Below are positions 36,948 through 45,641 of a stretch of 64,000 bases of DNA, in pieces. Position 1 is the stretch's first letter. The number at the start of each line of letters is the position of its first letter. Source of the DNA: Actinomycetales bacterium. GTDB lineage: Bacteria > Actinomycetota > Actinomycetes > Actinomycetales > Microbacteriaceae. The DNA is taken from the NCBI GenBank assembly GCA_017308515.1, contig JAFKEN010000005.1, positions 1 through 64,000 on the forward strand. The letters are read 5' to 3'. The translations under genes were made by a program, and so were the position numbers. The notes below the pieces were generated by a model. That model searched no databases, had not been told where the DNA came from, and was given only the letters and a program-made list of their open reading frames with translations.

Positions 36948-37280
36948 ATGACCGACACACTCACCCTGAACCCGGGCCACGTCTCCGACAGCGATCTGGC
37001 GGCTCTGGCCGCGTTCGCGACGGAGCAGGTGTCGGCGGGCAAGCGACTGACGGTCATCGCGGAGGATGTGCTGCTGACTCCGGAGGAGGTCGCCCAGCGG
37101 CTGAACCTGTCCCGCACCACGATCCGGCGCCGTATCGCGGATGGGGAGCTGAAGTCGATCAAGGTCGGCACCCACCATCGCATCCCCTACCCGGAGTACC
37201 AGCGCTTCGCGCACGAGCTCATGGTTCGGTTCGCTCAGGCTTCGGGAGCGGACATCGAAGCCGAGCTCTTCGGTGCCTGA
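36948..37280 (+). CDS. Excisionase-family HTH protein, probable antitoxin
   Basis: 110 residues with a MerR/excisionase-type DNA-binding domain at about 43-90: LLTPEEVAQRLNLSRTTIRR, then GELKSIKVGTHHRIPYPEYQRF. The C-terminal acidic stretch could wrap the PIN protein encoded next, whose GTG start lies inside this gene (8-nt overlap). HTH-plus-PIN pairs are a known type II toxin-antitoxin layout in actinobacteria. The palindromes just upstream fit autoregulation. An excisionase role is possible but less likely given the partner. Confidence 0.75.
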   Translation: MTDTLTLNPGHVSDSDLAALAAFATEQVSAGKRLTVIAEDVLLTPEEVAQRLNLSRTTIRRRIADGELKSIKVGTHHRIPYPEYQRFAHELMVRFAQASGADIEAELFGA

Positions 37281-37926
37281 CGTCGTCTTCCTGGACGCGA
37301 ACGTCCTCGCCGCTCCGGTCACTCGCACGCTCGTCACCGTCGGCGCGCTCGTCGACGACATGGCGATCCGCTGGTCAGCTGCTGCCGAAGCGGAAGCCGA
37401 CGCGCACGTCCCTCCCCGCGCTTGGAGTGTCGGCGTCGTGCGTCGTGAGAAACTCGGCATCGAGCTCTCGCCGACCGCGCTAAGCACCGCTGGGCTCAAG
37501 ACCAAGTCCGACGCTGACCGGCAGATCATCGCTGACGCCATCGCGGCCGAGGCCCAATTCCTGGTGACCGTCGACGTCGACGACTTCGCATTCGAGGACC
37601 TTGAGACGAACCACCTGAGCGCGGTCAACCCGGACTACTTCATGGCCCACCGATTCAGCGAGCACGCATACCGCGAAGGCGTCCGCACTCTGGTCGAGTC
37701 TTCGAACAACCCGCGGCGCACGGCAGAAGCGATTCACAGCGCGCTTGGCCGGCGGCACCCGCGACTGCTCGCCAAGTACGCCAGCACCTTCGCGTCGAAG
37801 CCCGTCGCACCGGACCCAGACCAGCCGAAGGTCGTCTTCCGCGGCGCGACCTGCATCATCTGCAGCGAGCCCCTCACCACGGCCGCCGGACGAGAGCTTG
37901 GTCTCTGCGCCGACCACCTCAGATAG
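37273..37926 (+). CDS. PIN-domain protein with C-terminal zinc knuckle, probable toxin
   Basis: 217 residues. PIN acidic residues appear in VVFLDANVL (Asp8), KTKSDADRQIIADA and VTVDVDDF, consistent with a Mg-dependent RNase. It is longer than a simple VapC (about 130): the extra C-terminal part ends CIICSEPLTTAAGRELGLC and then ADHLR, a CxxC...CxxH zinc-binding knuckle. The GTG start overlaps the antitoxin gene. Role inferred as growth-arrest or element-maintenance toxin. Confidence 0.75.
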   Translation: MPDVVFLDANVLAAPVTRTLVTVGALVDDMAIRWSAAAEAEADAHVPPRAWSVGVVRREKLGIELSPTALSTAGLKTKSDADRQIIADAIAAEAQFLVTVDVDDFAFEDLETNHLSAVNPDYFMAHRFSEHAYREGVRTLVESSNNPRRTAEAIHSALGRRHPRLLAKYASTFASKPVAPDPDQPKVVFRGATCIICSEPLTTAAGRELGLCADHLR

Positions 37927-37967
37927 ATAGACAGCAATGTCGGTGGCTGACCGTAGCTTGACGGTCG

Positions 37968-39389
37968 ATGCCGCTCGTCGCCCTCGTCAACGGAGAGCGG
38001 GTCGAGAGCTTCTCCCTTGACCCGCAGTCTTGGCGTGATCTGAAGGCGTCGTATCGGGATCGCGGCCTGACGATGGTGTGCGGCAAGCCCGGCATCCCGA
38101 AGACACGCTCCGAGAGCGGACTCCAGTTCTTCGCTCACGCCGCAGGATCCGCCTGCACCGCTCACGAGGGGGGCCCCGAGTCTCCTGCGCATCTCGCGGC
38201 CAAGCGGATCATTGCGGAGACGGCACGCGCTGCGGGATGGTCGGCACAGGTCGAGTTCCCCTCCGCTGATCGCACATGGATTGGCGACGTGATGGTCGCC
38301 AGGGGGCGCCAGAGACTCATCGTCGAGGTACAGCTGTCGGCGCATCAACCGCACCAGTTCACAGAGCGACAGCGTCGGCGAGAGCGCAGCGGCTTCAACT
38401 GTGTGTGGTTCGTGGCCAACCGCAACGAGTGGAACGCGCAACACCTCCCAATGGTCTACATGCTCTCGGAGACCGAAGCTGGGCCGATGCTCCACATCCC
38501 GGGCACGGATGATGCGTGGGTCGACGTCCCGCTCGCCGAGGGCGTCCACCTGATGCTCACCGGGGAGCTGGCGCGCCGTAAGCGGGCGCAGGTGGCGCGA
38601 GCCGAAGCGCGGCGTCGAGCTGAGGAGGCCGCTACTGCAGAGCGAGAGAAGGCGGAGCAGGCTCGGGCGGAGCGAGAGCGGGCTGCCAGTGAGAAGCGCG
38701 CTGCGGAACAGGCCGAGCAGAGGAGGGCGAAGGAGGAGAAGCGTGCGCGGGTCGCGGCGGCGTACGCGAAGCGCCGCGAGGCTCGCCGTGCCGCGTGGGA
38801 GCAGTCCACTGAGTTCCAGCAGGTCACGCACATGTTCCCCGACGAGTGGCCCGATTGGCTGAACCACACCCCACGGTACGGACTACGCAACGCCGACGAA
38901 GTGCTCCTGCCCGTGACGGAGCGCGAGTGGCAGGGGCGCCTGTTCGTGCAGCACGTGATGAACATCCCCGTCGGCGCCGAGGTCGATCTCGCGCCGCTGT
39001 GGAGGGGCCTCGGCGCGATGGTCGCCAACGGGAGCAACCAAGAGAAGTGGGCGATCAACGACTGGCTCAAGCGGCTCGACATCGAGGGGGTGGTGCGCTG
39101 GACCCGGTCGGGCAAATGGGGGCACTGGACTCGGACCAGCCTCCACAATCCCAACGCGGCTGAGAGCACATCGCGGCCGCCCGCACATCTCGCGGCGCCT
39201 CAGCCATCACGACTTCGGACGCCGCCGACCGCACCGGCGCCGCAGACAATTGCGCCTCCCGCTCTGCCAAAGCCCCCGGCGTTCTGCCGAGACTGCGGCG
39301 GCAGGCTCGATCCAGTGCTCGAGACCAGCGGCTTCCACGTCCTCTGCGGACCGAACCGTCTCTCGCGCAAGCGCGTCACCTTCGGGTAG
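37968..39389 (+). CDS. CoiA-like nuclease-domain protein with coiled coil and zinc knuckle
   Basis: 473 residues. The N-terminal part (about 1-170) resembles competence protein CoiA: a Cys/His segment (SACTAHEGGPESPAHLAAKR) followed by a PD-(D/E)xK-like core IGDVMVARGRQRLIVEVQLS. A long charged helix, about 195-275, is rich in Ala/Glu/Arg/Lys. The end has CRDCGG and a later single Cys. TAGCTT (37954-37959), within a GACCGT/ACGGTC repeat, lies 8 nt before the ATG. It probably processes DNA; a role in conjugative intake or defence is speculative. Confidence 0.65.
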   Translation: MPLVALVNGERVESFSLDPQSWRDLKASYRDRGLTMVCGKPGIPKTRSESGLQFFAHAAGSACTAHEGGPESPAHLAAKRIIAETARAAGWSAQVEFPSADRTWIGDVMVARGRQRLIVEVQLSAHQPHQFTERQRRRERSGFNCVWFVANRNEWNAQHLPMVYMLSETEAGPMLHIPGTDDAWVDVPLAEGVHLMLTGELARRKRAQVARAEARRRAEEAATAEREKAEQARAERERAASEKRAAEQAEQRRAKEEKRARVAAAYAKRREARRAAWEQSTEFQQVTHMFPDEWPDWLNHTPRYGLRNADEVLLPVTEREWQGRLFVQHVMNIPVGAEVDLAPLWRGLGAMVANGSNQEKWAINDWLKRLDIEGVVRWTRSGKWGHWTRTSLHNPNAAESTSRPPAHLAAPQPSRLRTPPTAPAPQTIAPPALPKPPAFCRDCGGRLDPVLETSGFHVLCGPNRLSRKRVTFG

Positions 39390-39392
39390 CGC

Positions 39393-39410
39393 TGCCGGGC
39401 TTTCCCGGCA
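39393..39410 (+). terminator. Hairpin after the CoiA-like gene
   Basis: TGCCGGG (39393-39399) and CCCGGCA (39404-39410) form a perfect 7-bp stem with a CTTT loop, 4 nt after the stop codon and before the pilin gene. Probably separates the regulatory and transfer transcripts. Confidence 0.6.
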
Positions 39411-39458
39411 CCTGACTCCTGAGCCCCGACCGACGGGACTGCAGAACCAGGAGCCACC

Positions 39459-39776
39459 ATGTTCGTCTCGCTCGCCCTCGAGCTCATCTCGTCCGTCGTG
39501 CCGATGGACATCGACATCCCGCCGAACGACTCCGGCCTACCGGGGATCGCTGCGCTGAAGACGATAGTTGGCGCGGTGATGACCGTCGGCCTCATCCTCA
39601 GCGTGCTCGCGCTCATCATCTCGGCGATCGTGTGGGGCTTCGGGGCGAACAGCTCGAATCCGCACCTCGCCGCCCGCGGCAAGCTCGGCGTGCTCATGTC
39701 GTGCGCTGCGGCGATCCTCTGCGGTGCGGCGGTGACGCTCATCAACTTCTTCTGGAACGTCGGCCAGACCGTCTGA
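39459..39776 (+). CDS. TrbC/VirB2-like conjugative pilin
   Basis: 105 residues with two long hydrophobic helices (about 34-64 and 75-100) joined by a short loop containing NPHLAARGKLGVL. This is the layout of VirB2/TrbC pilins and of the DUF6112-type proteins of actinobacterial conjugative elements. The ATG has GGAGCC just upstream. First gene of the transfer run; a diverged, truncated paralogue lies at 36706-36894. Confidence 0.75.
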   Translation: MFVSLALELISSVVPMDIDIPPNDSGLPGIAALKTIVGAVMTVGLILSVLALIISAIVWGFGANSSNPHLAARGKLGVLMSCAAAILCGAAVTLINFFWNVGQTV

Positions 39777-39806
39777 CCCGCGTTAGCACCCGGAAGGAGG
39801 CTGGCG

Positions 39807-41174
39807 ATGGCCGGCATCTGCGACGTCCCCGTCATCGACGCGATCTGCGGGGTCATCGGCGACACCGCCGCCGCGGTCGTCTCCGCGCCATTCATGTGGC
39901 TCGGCCAGGCCGCGGGCGCGGCCGCGCAGTGGCTCTTCGAGGCAGTCTGGGGACTCTTCGAGACGACGACGATCGTCGACATCACGACAACCGGCTACCT
40001 CAGCGTCTACAACCTGCTCTTCGGCATCGCGATCTTCGTGATGCTCGTCTTCTTCTTCCTCCAGCTCCTCACCGGACTCATCCGACGCGACTCCGGCGCC
40101 TGGAAGTACGCGGCACTGGGTCTCGCAAGGGCGGTGCTCGGCTCCTTCGTCGCGATCACCGTGATCGCCCTGCTGCTGGAGGTCACCGACCAGCTCACGG
40201 TCGGCATCGTCCAGGCCGCCGGGGAGACGATGAGCACGGTCGGCGACAAGCTCGTCGGCCTGATGATCGGCCTCACCGCGATCTCCATCGCCGCGCCCGG
40301 CGCCGGAGTCATTCTGATGATCTTCCTCGCGTTCATGGCAATCGCCGGCGCTGCGATCGTGTGGTTCAGCCTCCTGATCCGCAAATCGCTCATCCTCGTC
40401 GCGGTCGTCCTCGCGCCGCTCGCCTTCTCCGGGACGGTATGGGAGCACACGAAGGGCTGGTTCGGGAAGTGGGCCGGGTTCGTGATCGCGCTCATCATCT
40501 CCAAGCTCGTGGTCGTCGTCATCATGCTCGTCGCGGTGAACCAGCTCGCCGCCCCGATCGACTTCGACCTCGCCTCGGTGTCCGACCCGATCTCCGGGAT
40601 CGTGCTGATGTTCATCGCCGCGTTCGCGCCATACATGGTCTACAAGCTGGTGTCCTTCATCGGCTACGACATGTACCAGGCCATGTCCGTCGAGCAGGAG
40701 GGCAAGCAGGCCCTCAACCGGCCGATCCCACTGCCGTCGTTCCCCGGTGGTGGATCGACGGCGAAGGGCGTCATCGGGGAAAGCGGCGGCGCTCCGGCGG
40801 CCGCCGCCCCGCAAGCCGAGGCCGCCGGCGTCGCCGGTGCTGAGGGCGGGGCTGCCGCCGGAGGGGCGGCGGGAGGCGGCGCTGCTGGCCCGGCCGGGGC
40901 GGGAGCCGCCGCTGGGCCGGTTGGCGCTGCTGTGGCCGCCGGGGCGGTGGTCGTCGCCGAGACGGCCGCAGCCGGTCCGAAGGCGGGCGCGGCGATCGGT
41001 GGCGCAGCGGACGCCGAGGCCGGGCAAGCAGCCGGTGCCGGTGGAGCCGCCCCAGCCCCGTGGTCACCCGCGCCGTCCGCCGCCGCGCCTGCGGCCGCGC
41101 CGCCCCCGACCGCACCACGACAACCACCTGCTCAGTCACCGCCCCCGCCGCCCGCGCCGCCGAAGGGGAGCTGA
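39807..41174 (+). CDS. VirB6/TrbL-like conjugal transfer membrane protein
   Basis: 455 residues. The N-terminal 290 residues hold six or more hydrophobic helices, including LLFGIAIFVMLVFFFLQLL and LILVAVVLAPLAFSG followed by WEHTKGWFGKWAGF, as in VirB6/TrbL inner-membrane channel proteins. The last 140 residues are a low-complexity Gly/Ala/Pro tail ending in a Pro run, probably disordered and periplasmic. GGAAGGAGG ribosome site. Next gene 3 nt downstream. Confidence 0.8.
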   Translation: MAGICDVPVIDAICGVIGDTAAAVVSAPFMWLGQAAGAAAQWLFEAVWGLFETTTIVDITTTGYLSVYNLLFGIAIFVMLVFFFLQLLTGLIRRDSGAWKYAALGLARAVLGSFVAITVIALLLEVTDQLTVGIVQAAGETMSTVGDKLVGLMIGLTAISIAAPGAGVILMIFLAFMAIAGAAIVWFSLLIRKSLILVAVVLAPLAFSGTVWEHTKGWFGKWAGFVIALIISKLVVVVIMLVAVNQLAAPIDFDLASVSDPISGIVLMFIAAFAPYMVYKLVSFIGYDMYQAMSVEQEGKQALNRPIPLPSFPGGGSTAKGVIGESGGAPAAAAPQAEAAGVAGAEGGAAAGGAAGGGAAGPAGAGAAAGPVGAAVAAGAVVVAETAAAGPKAGAAIGGAADAEAGQAAGAGGAAPAPWSPAPSAAAPAAAPPPTAPRQPPAQSPPPPPAPPKGS

Positions 41175-41177
41175 CGA

Positions 41178-42644
41178 ATGAGCGACGCCACCGTGAAGCC
41201 CTACGAGCTGCGCCCGGTGAAGTTCTCGCGTCTCGCGCGCCGCGGCGTGCTGATGGGCCTGACGACGCCGCAGCTCATCGCGCTCGGGATAGCGATCCTC
41301 ACCGCCGTCGTTACCCTGTACGAATGGGGCTTCGACGCTTTGCCCTGGTCGGCGCCGATCTGGCTCCCCGCCGCGCTTATCGGACTGCTGCGGTTCGCCG
41401 GCCGCTCGGCCGCGGAGTGGGTGCCGATCCTCGCGAACTGGGCGATCCGCCGTGCCACCGGGCAGACCGTCTACCGGGTGAAGCTCTCCAAGCCCCGCCC
41501 CGCGGGGACGCTCGCGCTCCCGGGGGATGCGGCGTCGCTTCGGCAGTACGAGGACCCGGAGACTGGGGCGTGCTTCATCCACGACCCGCATGAGCTGACG
41601 CTCACCGCGGTCCTGTCGGTCGGGCAGCCAGATCCCGCGTTCGTGCTCCTCGACCCGATCGAGCAGGAGCGCCGCGTCGCCGCCTGGGGTCGCGCGCTCT
41701 CGACGGTCTGCCGCTCGGGCCGGATCAAGCATCTCCAGGTCCTCGAGCGCACCCTCCCGGATGCGGGCACCGGGCTCGCGGATTGGTGGCAGCGGCACGG
41801 ACGTCAGGACGGGTCCTGGGTGTCGCGCACCTACGCCGACCTTGTGCACCGCGCCGGCCCCGCCGGGGAACGGCACGTCACCACGATCTCGATCTCCCTG
41901 GACATGAAAGCCGCCGCTCGCGCGATCCGCACCTCTGGCGGCGGACTGCGCGGTGCGGCCGCGGTGCTCCGGCAGGAGATGACGACGTTTGACGGTGCCC
42001 TTCGCACCGCGGAGCTGCGCCCCGAGAAGTGGCTCGATGCGGCCGAGGTCGCGGTCATGCTTCGCATCGCCTACGACCCCGCGGTCTCCGCCACCTTGGA
42101 GCGGGCGAAGACCCTCGGCCGCGACCTCAGCACCGCCGGTCCGGTCGCGGTCGAGGAGCGATGGGCGACGATTCATACTGACTCGGCCTGGCATGCGGTG
42201 CTGTGGATCAGCCAGTGGCCGCAGTCGCTCGTCTACCCCGGCTTCCTCGCCCCGGTGCTGCTGACCGGCGGGATGCGCCGCGCATTCACGATCCTCTACC
42301 GGCCTGTCCGCCACGACGAGGCGGCGAGAGACATCCGCAAGAAGAAGGTCGAGCACCTCTCTGACGCGGCGCAGCGGGCGAAGATCGGGCAGATCGACGA
42401 CATCACCCACAAGGCCGAATACGACGACGTCCTGCAGCAGGAGTCCGAGCTCGCCTCCGGTCACGGGGTGCTGCGCCACGTCGGCCTCATCGCGATCTCC
42501 GCCGCGACCGAGGACGAGCTCGAGGCGGCAGTCGCGAAGATCGAGCAGGCCGCCGTGCAGGCGTCCCTGGAGACGAGGCGGCTGGTCGCCCAGCAGGCGC
42601 AGGCGTTCGCGGTTGCCGCCCTGCCGTTGGCGAGGCCGGCATGA
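41178..42644 (+). CDS. SCO6880/PrgI-like type IV secretion protein
   Basis: 488 residues. Two N-terminal hydrophobic helices (about 32-47 and 56-69) as in PrgI-type proteins, then a large soluble domain with HDPHELTLTAVLSV, WQRHG and a region resembling the VirB4 N-terminal domain. This matches the SCO6880-family protein found beside VirB4 in actinobacterial elements. Its stop overlaps the VirB4 start (ATGA), so the two likely form one functional ATPase unit. Confidence 0.75.
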   Translation: MSDATVKPYELRPVKFSRLARRGVLMGLTTPQLIALGIAILTAVVTLYEWGFDALPWSAPIWLPAALIGLLRFAGRSAAEWVPILANWAIRRATGQTVYRVKLSKPRPAGTLALPGDAASLRQYEDPETGACFIHDPHELTLTAVLSVGQPDPAFVLLDPIEQERRVAAWGRALSTVCRSGRIKHLQVLERTLPDAGTGLADWWQRHGRQDGSWVSRTYADLVHRAGPAGERHVTTISISLDMKAAARAIRTSGGGLRGAAAVLRQEMTTFDGALRTAELRPEKWLDAAEVAVMLRIAYDPAVSATLERAKTLGRDLSTAGPVAVEERWATIHTDSAWHAVLWISQWPQSLVYPGFLAPVLLTGGMRRAFTILYRPVRHDEAARDIRKKKVEHLSDAAQRAKIGQIDDITHKAEYDDVLQQESELASGHGVLRHVGLIAISAATEDELEAAVAKIEQAAVQASLETRRLVAQQAQAFAVAALPLARPA

Positions 42645-44140
42645 GCGACAAGAAGCTGCACGCCGCGGCCCTCGTCACCCCCGCGAAGGAGAAGCGCCGA
42701 GACCGGAAGGCCCGCGAGGCCGCCACCCGGCGCCGCTACGCCGACGAGGCCGCCGCGAAGAAGGCGGAAATCCAGGCCCGCTATGACGCCGAGCGCGCTG
42801 AGGCCCGCGACGCGGGCTACCTGCCGCGCGACGGCCAGCCCGGCCCCGCATCACTCCGGCAGTACCGGCGGCTGCACATCCCCTCTCACCAGGACACCTC
42901 GGCGACGTTGCAGGGCGCGTACCCGTTCCTGTCCGGCGGCGGGCTCGGCGCCGAAGGCGTGTTCGTCGGCCAGGACCTCTACTCCGGTTCCTCGTTCGTC
43001 TACGACCCGTGGGAGCTGTACCGTCGCGGCGTCATCACCGCCCCGAATGTGGTGCTGGCCGGGATCGTCGGCTCCGGGAAGTCGTCGCTGGCGAAGTCGC
43101 TCTACTGCCGCTCCATCGCCTTCGGTCGCCGCGTCTACATCCCCTGCGACCCCAAAGGCGAGCACGCGAAGATCGCCGAGCAGATCGGCGGCAAAGCCAT
43201 CAGCCTCGGCCACGGCCTCTCCGCCCGCCTCAACCCGCTCGACGAAGGCCACCGACCCAGCGGGATCTCCGAGATCGACTGGAAGGCGCAGGTCGCCTCC
43301 CGCCGCCGCGACCTGATCGGCGCGCTCGCCGAGACGATGCTCACCCGGCCGCTGTCCCCGGTCGAGCACACCGCCGTCGACGTCGCCCTCCGCGCCGTCG
43401 TGTCCGAAGCCGAAGTGCCGGTCCTCCCGCTCGTCGTCGACCGGCTCCTCTCCCCAGGCCCGGATGCGGACGAGCGGCTCGAGGAGGACGGCCGTCACGT
43501 CGGCCACGCCCTCCGTCGCCTCGTCGCCGGTGACCTCGCCGGGCTCTTCGACGGACCGAGCACCGTCCGCTTCGACCCGTCTCTGCCGATGCTCGCCCTC
43601 GACCTGTCCCGCGTCGCGGAGAACAACGCGCTGATGTCGGTGCTCATGACCTGTGCCTCGGCGTGGATGGAGTCCGCGCTCCTCGACCCCGCCGGCGGAC
43701 AACGCTGGGTCGTCTATGACGAAGCCTGGCGCCTCATGTCCCACCCTGCGCTGCTCAAGCGCATGGACGCGCACTGGCGCCTCGCGCGCCACCTCGGCAT
43801 CGCGAACCTGCTCATCTTCCACAAGCTGACCGACCTCGACAACGTGGGCGACCAAGGCACTCAGCAGCGCGCCCTCGCCTCCTCCCTCCTGGCGAATGCC
43901 GAGACGCGGATCATCTACCGACAGGAATCCGACCAGCTCGGCATCACCGCGCAGATGCTCGGACTCACGGGCACCGAGCGGAAGCTGCTGCCGAGCCTCG
44001 GCACCGGCCAGGGTCTCTGGAAGGTCAAGGAGATGTCCTTCCTCGTCCAGGCCCAGCTGCACCCGGAGGAACTCACCGCCTTCGACACGACCTCCCGGAT
44101 GGTCACGGAACCCCGTAAGTTCACGAATCGTGAACCCTGA
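42641..44140 (+). CDS. VirB4-like conjugal transfer ATPase
   Basis: 499 residues. Walker A GIVGSGKSS (141-149) and Walker B VVYDEAWRLM, plus a FASP-like later region LLANAETRIIYRQES with the arginine finger expected of HerA/VirB4 ATPases. It powers pilus assembly and DNA export. The last residues, KFTNREP, are encoded by the repeat at 44120-44135 that bounds the nested cassette; before insertion, the frame would have run on from REL at 48850 and ended at 48903, so the natural C-terminus may be altered. Confidence 0.85.
   Translation: MSDKKLHAAALVTPAKEKRRDRKAREAATRRRYADEAAAKKAEIQARYDAERAEARDAGYLPRDGQPGPASLRQYRRLHIPSHQDTSATLQGAYPFLSGGGLGAEGVFVGQDLYSGSSFVYDPWELYRRGVITAPNVVLAGIVGSGKSSLAKSLYCRSIAFGRRVYIPCDPKGEHAKIAEQIGGKAISLGHGLSARLNPLDEGHRPSGISEIDWKAQVASRRRDLIGALAETMLTRPLSPVEHTAVDVALRAVVSEAEVPVLPLVVDRLLSPGPDADERLEEDGRHVGHALRRLVAGDLAGLFDGPSTVRFDPSLPMLALDLSRVAENNALMSVLMTCASAWMESALLDPAGGQRWVVYDEAWRLMSHPALLKRMDAHWRLARHLGIANLLIFHKLTDLDNVGDQGTQQRALASSLLANAETRIIYRQESDQLGITAQMLGLTGTERKLLPSLGTGQGLWKVKEMSFLVQAQLHPEELTAFDTTSRMVTEPRKFTNREP
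44120..44135. repeat. Left direct repeat / presumed attachment site of the cassette
   Basis: TTCACGAATCGTGAAC, identical to 48835-48850. Together with G44119 it is a perfect 17-bp palindrome centred on one A. It encodes the end of VirB4 (FTNRE), so the site lies in a conserved coding sequence, as is common for recombinase targets. Confidence 0.75.
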
Positions 44141-44147
44141 AACGGTG

Positions 44148-44198
44148 GGAACTCACGGGCTCAGCAACGGTTTCAGCGTATCTGGACCCGTGAGTTCC
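44148..44198 (-). terminator. 12-bp inverted repeat after the CDF exporter gene
   Basis: GGAACTCACGGG (44148-44159) is the exact reverse complement of 44187-44198, with a 27-nt spacer. It lies just after the exporter stop on the minus strand and just inside the left end of the cassette. It may be the operon terminator or a recombinase/end-binding site. Confidence 0.55.
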
Positions 44199-44202
44199 TG
44201 GC

Positions 44203-45260
<1,058 letters not shown>

Positions 45261-45264
<4 letters not shown>

Positions 45265-45641
45265 GCCTCGTCCGTCCTGTGGTGGTGTCGAGGAGTGCCG
45301 CCCAGGGAGTGCTCGGCCTGGAAGATCGCGTCCGAGACGAGTTGGGAGGCGTGCTCGTTCTCTAACCGGTAGAAGACCCGTTGCCCTTCCTGCCGGGTCG
45401 CGACGATCCGCGCCAGCCTCAGCTTCGCAAGATGCTGCGAGACCGCAGCCGGGGACTTGTCGACCGTCTCGGCGAGCTGGTTGACCGAGAGCTCCGCAGC
45501 CCCTCGCAGCGCGAGGATGATCCGCACCCGGGTCGCATCAGCAAGCATCGCGAAGACCTCAACCGCGAGCTCGACAAACTGACTGTCCGGGCTAAGTCCG
45601 CATACTTGCTTATCTGCATCCACGCGCAGATTATTGCACAT
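45261..45641 (-). CDS. ArsR/SmtB-family metal-sensing repressor
   Basis: 126 residues: winged helix with MLADATRVRIILALR, LSVNQLAETVDKSPAAVSQHLAKLR and a wing TRQEGQRVFYRL. The C-terminal His cluster (HASQL, AEHSLGG, TPRHHHRTDEA) resembles the alpha-5 metal site of SmtB/NmtR-type zinc, nickel or cobalt sensors; Cys2 and Cys14 may add ligands. The start region overlaps the upstream recombinase gene by 11 nt, and an imperfect repeat TAATCTGC/GCAGATAA around 45603-45627 falls inside it; a GTG 18 nt downstream is an alternative start. Confidence 0.85.
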
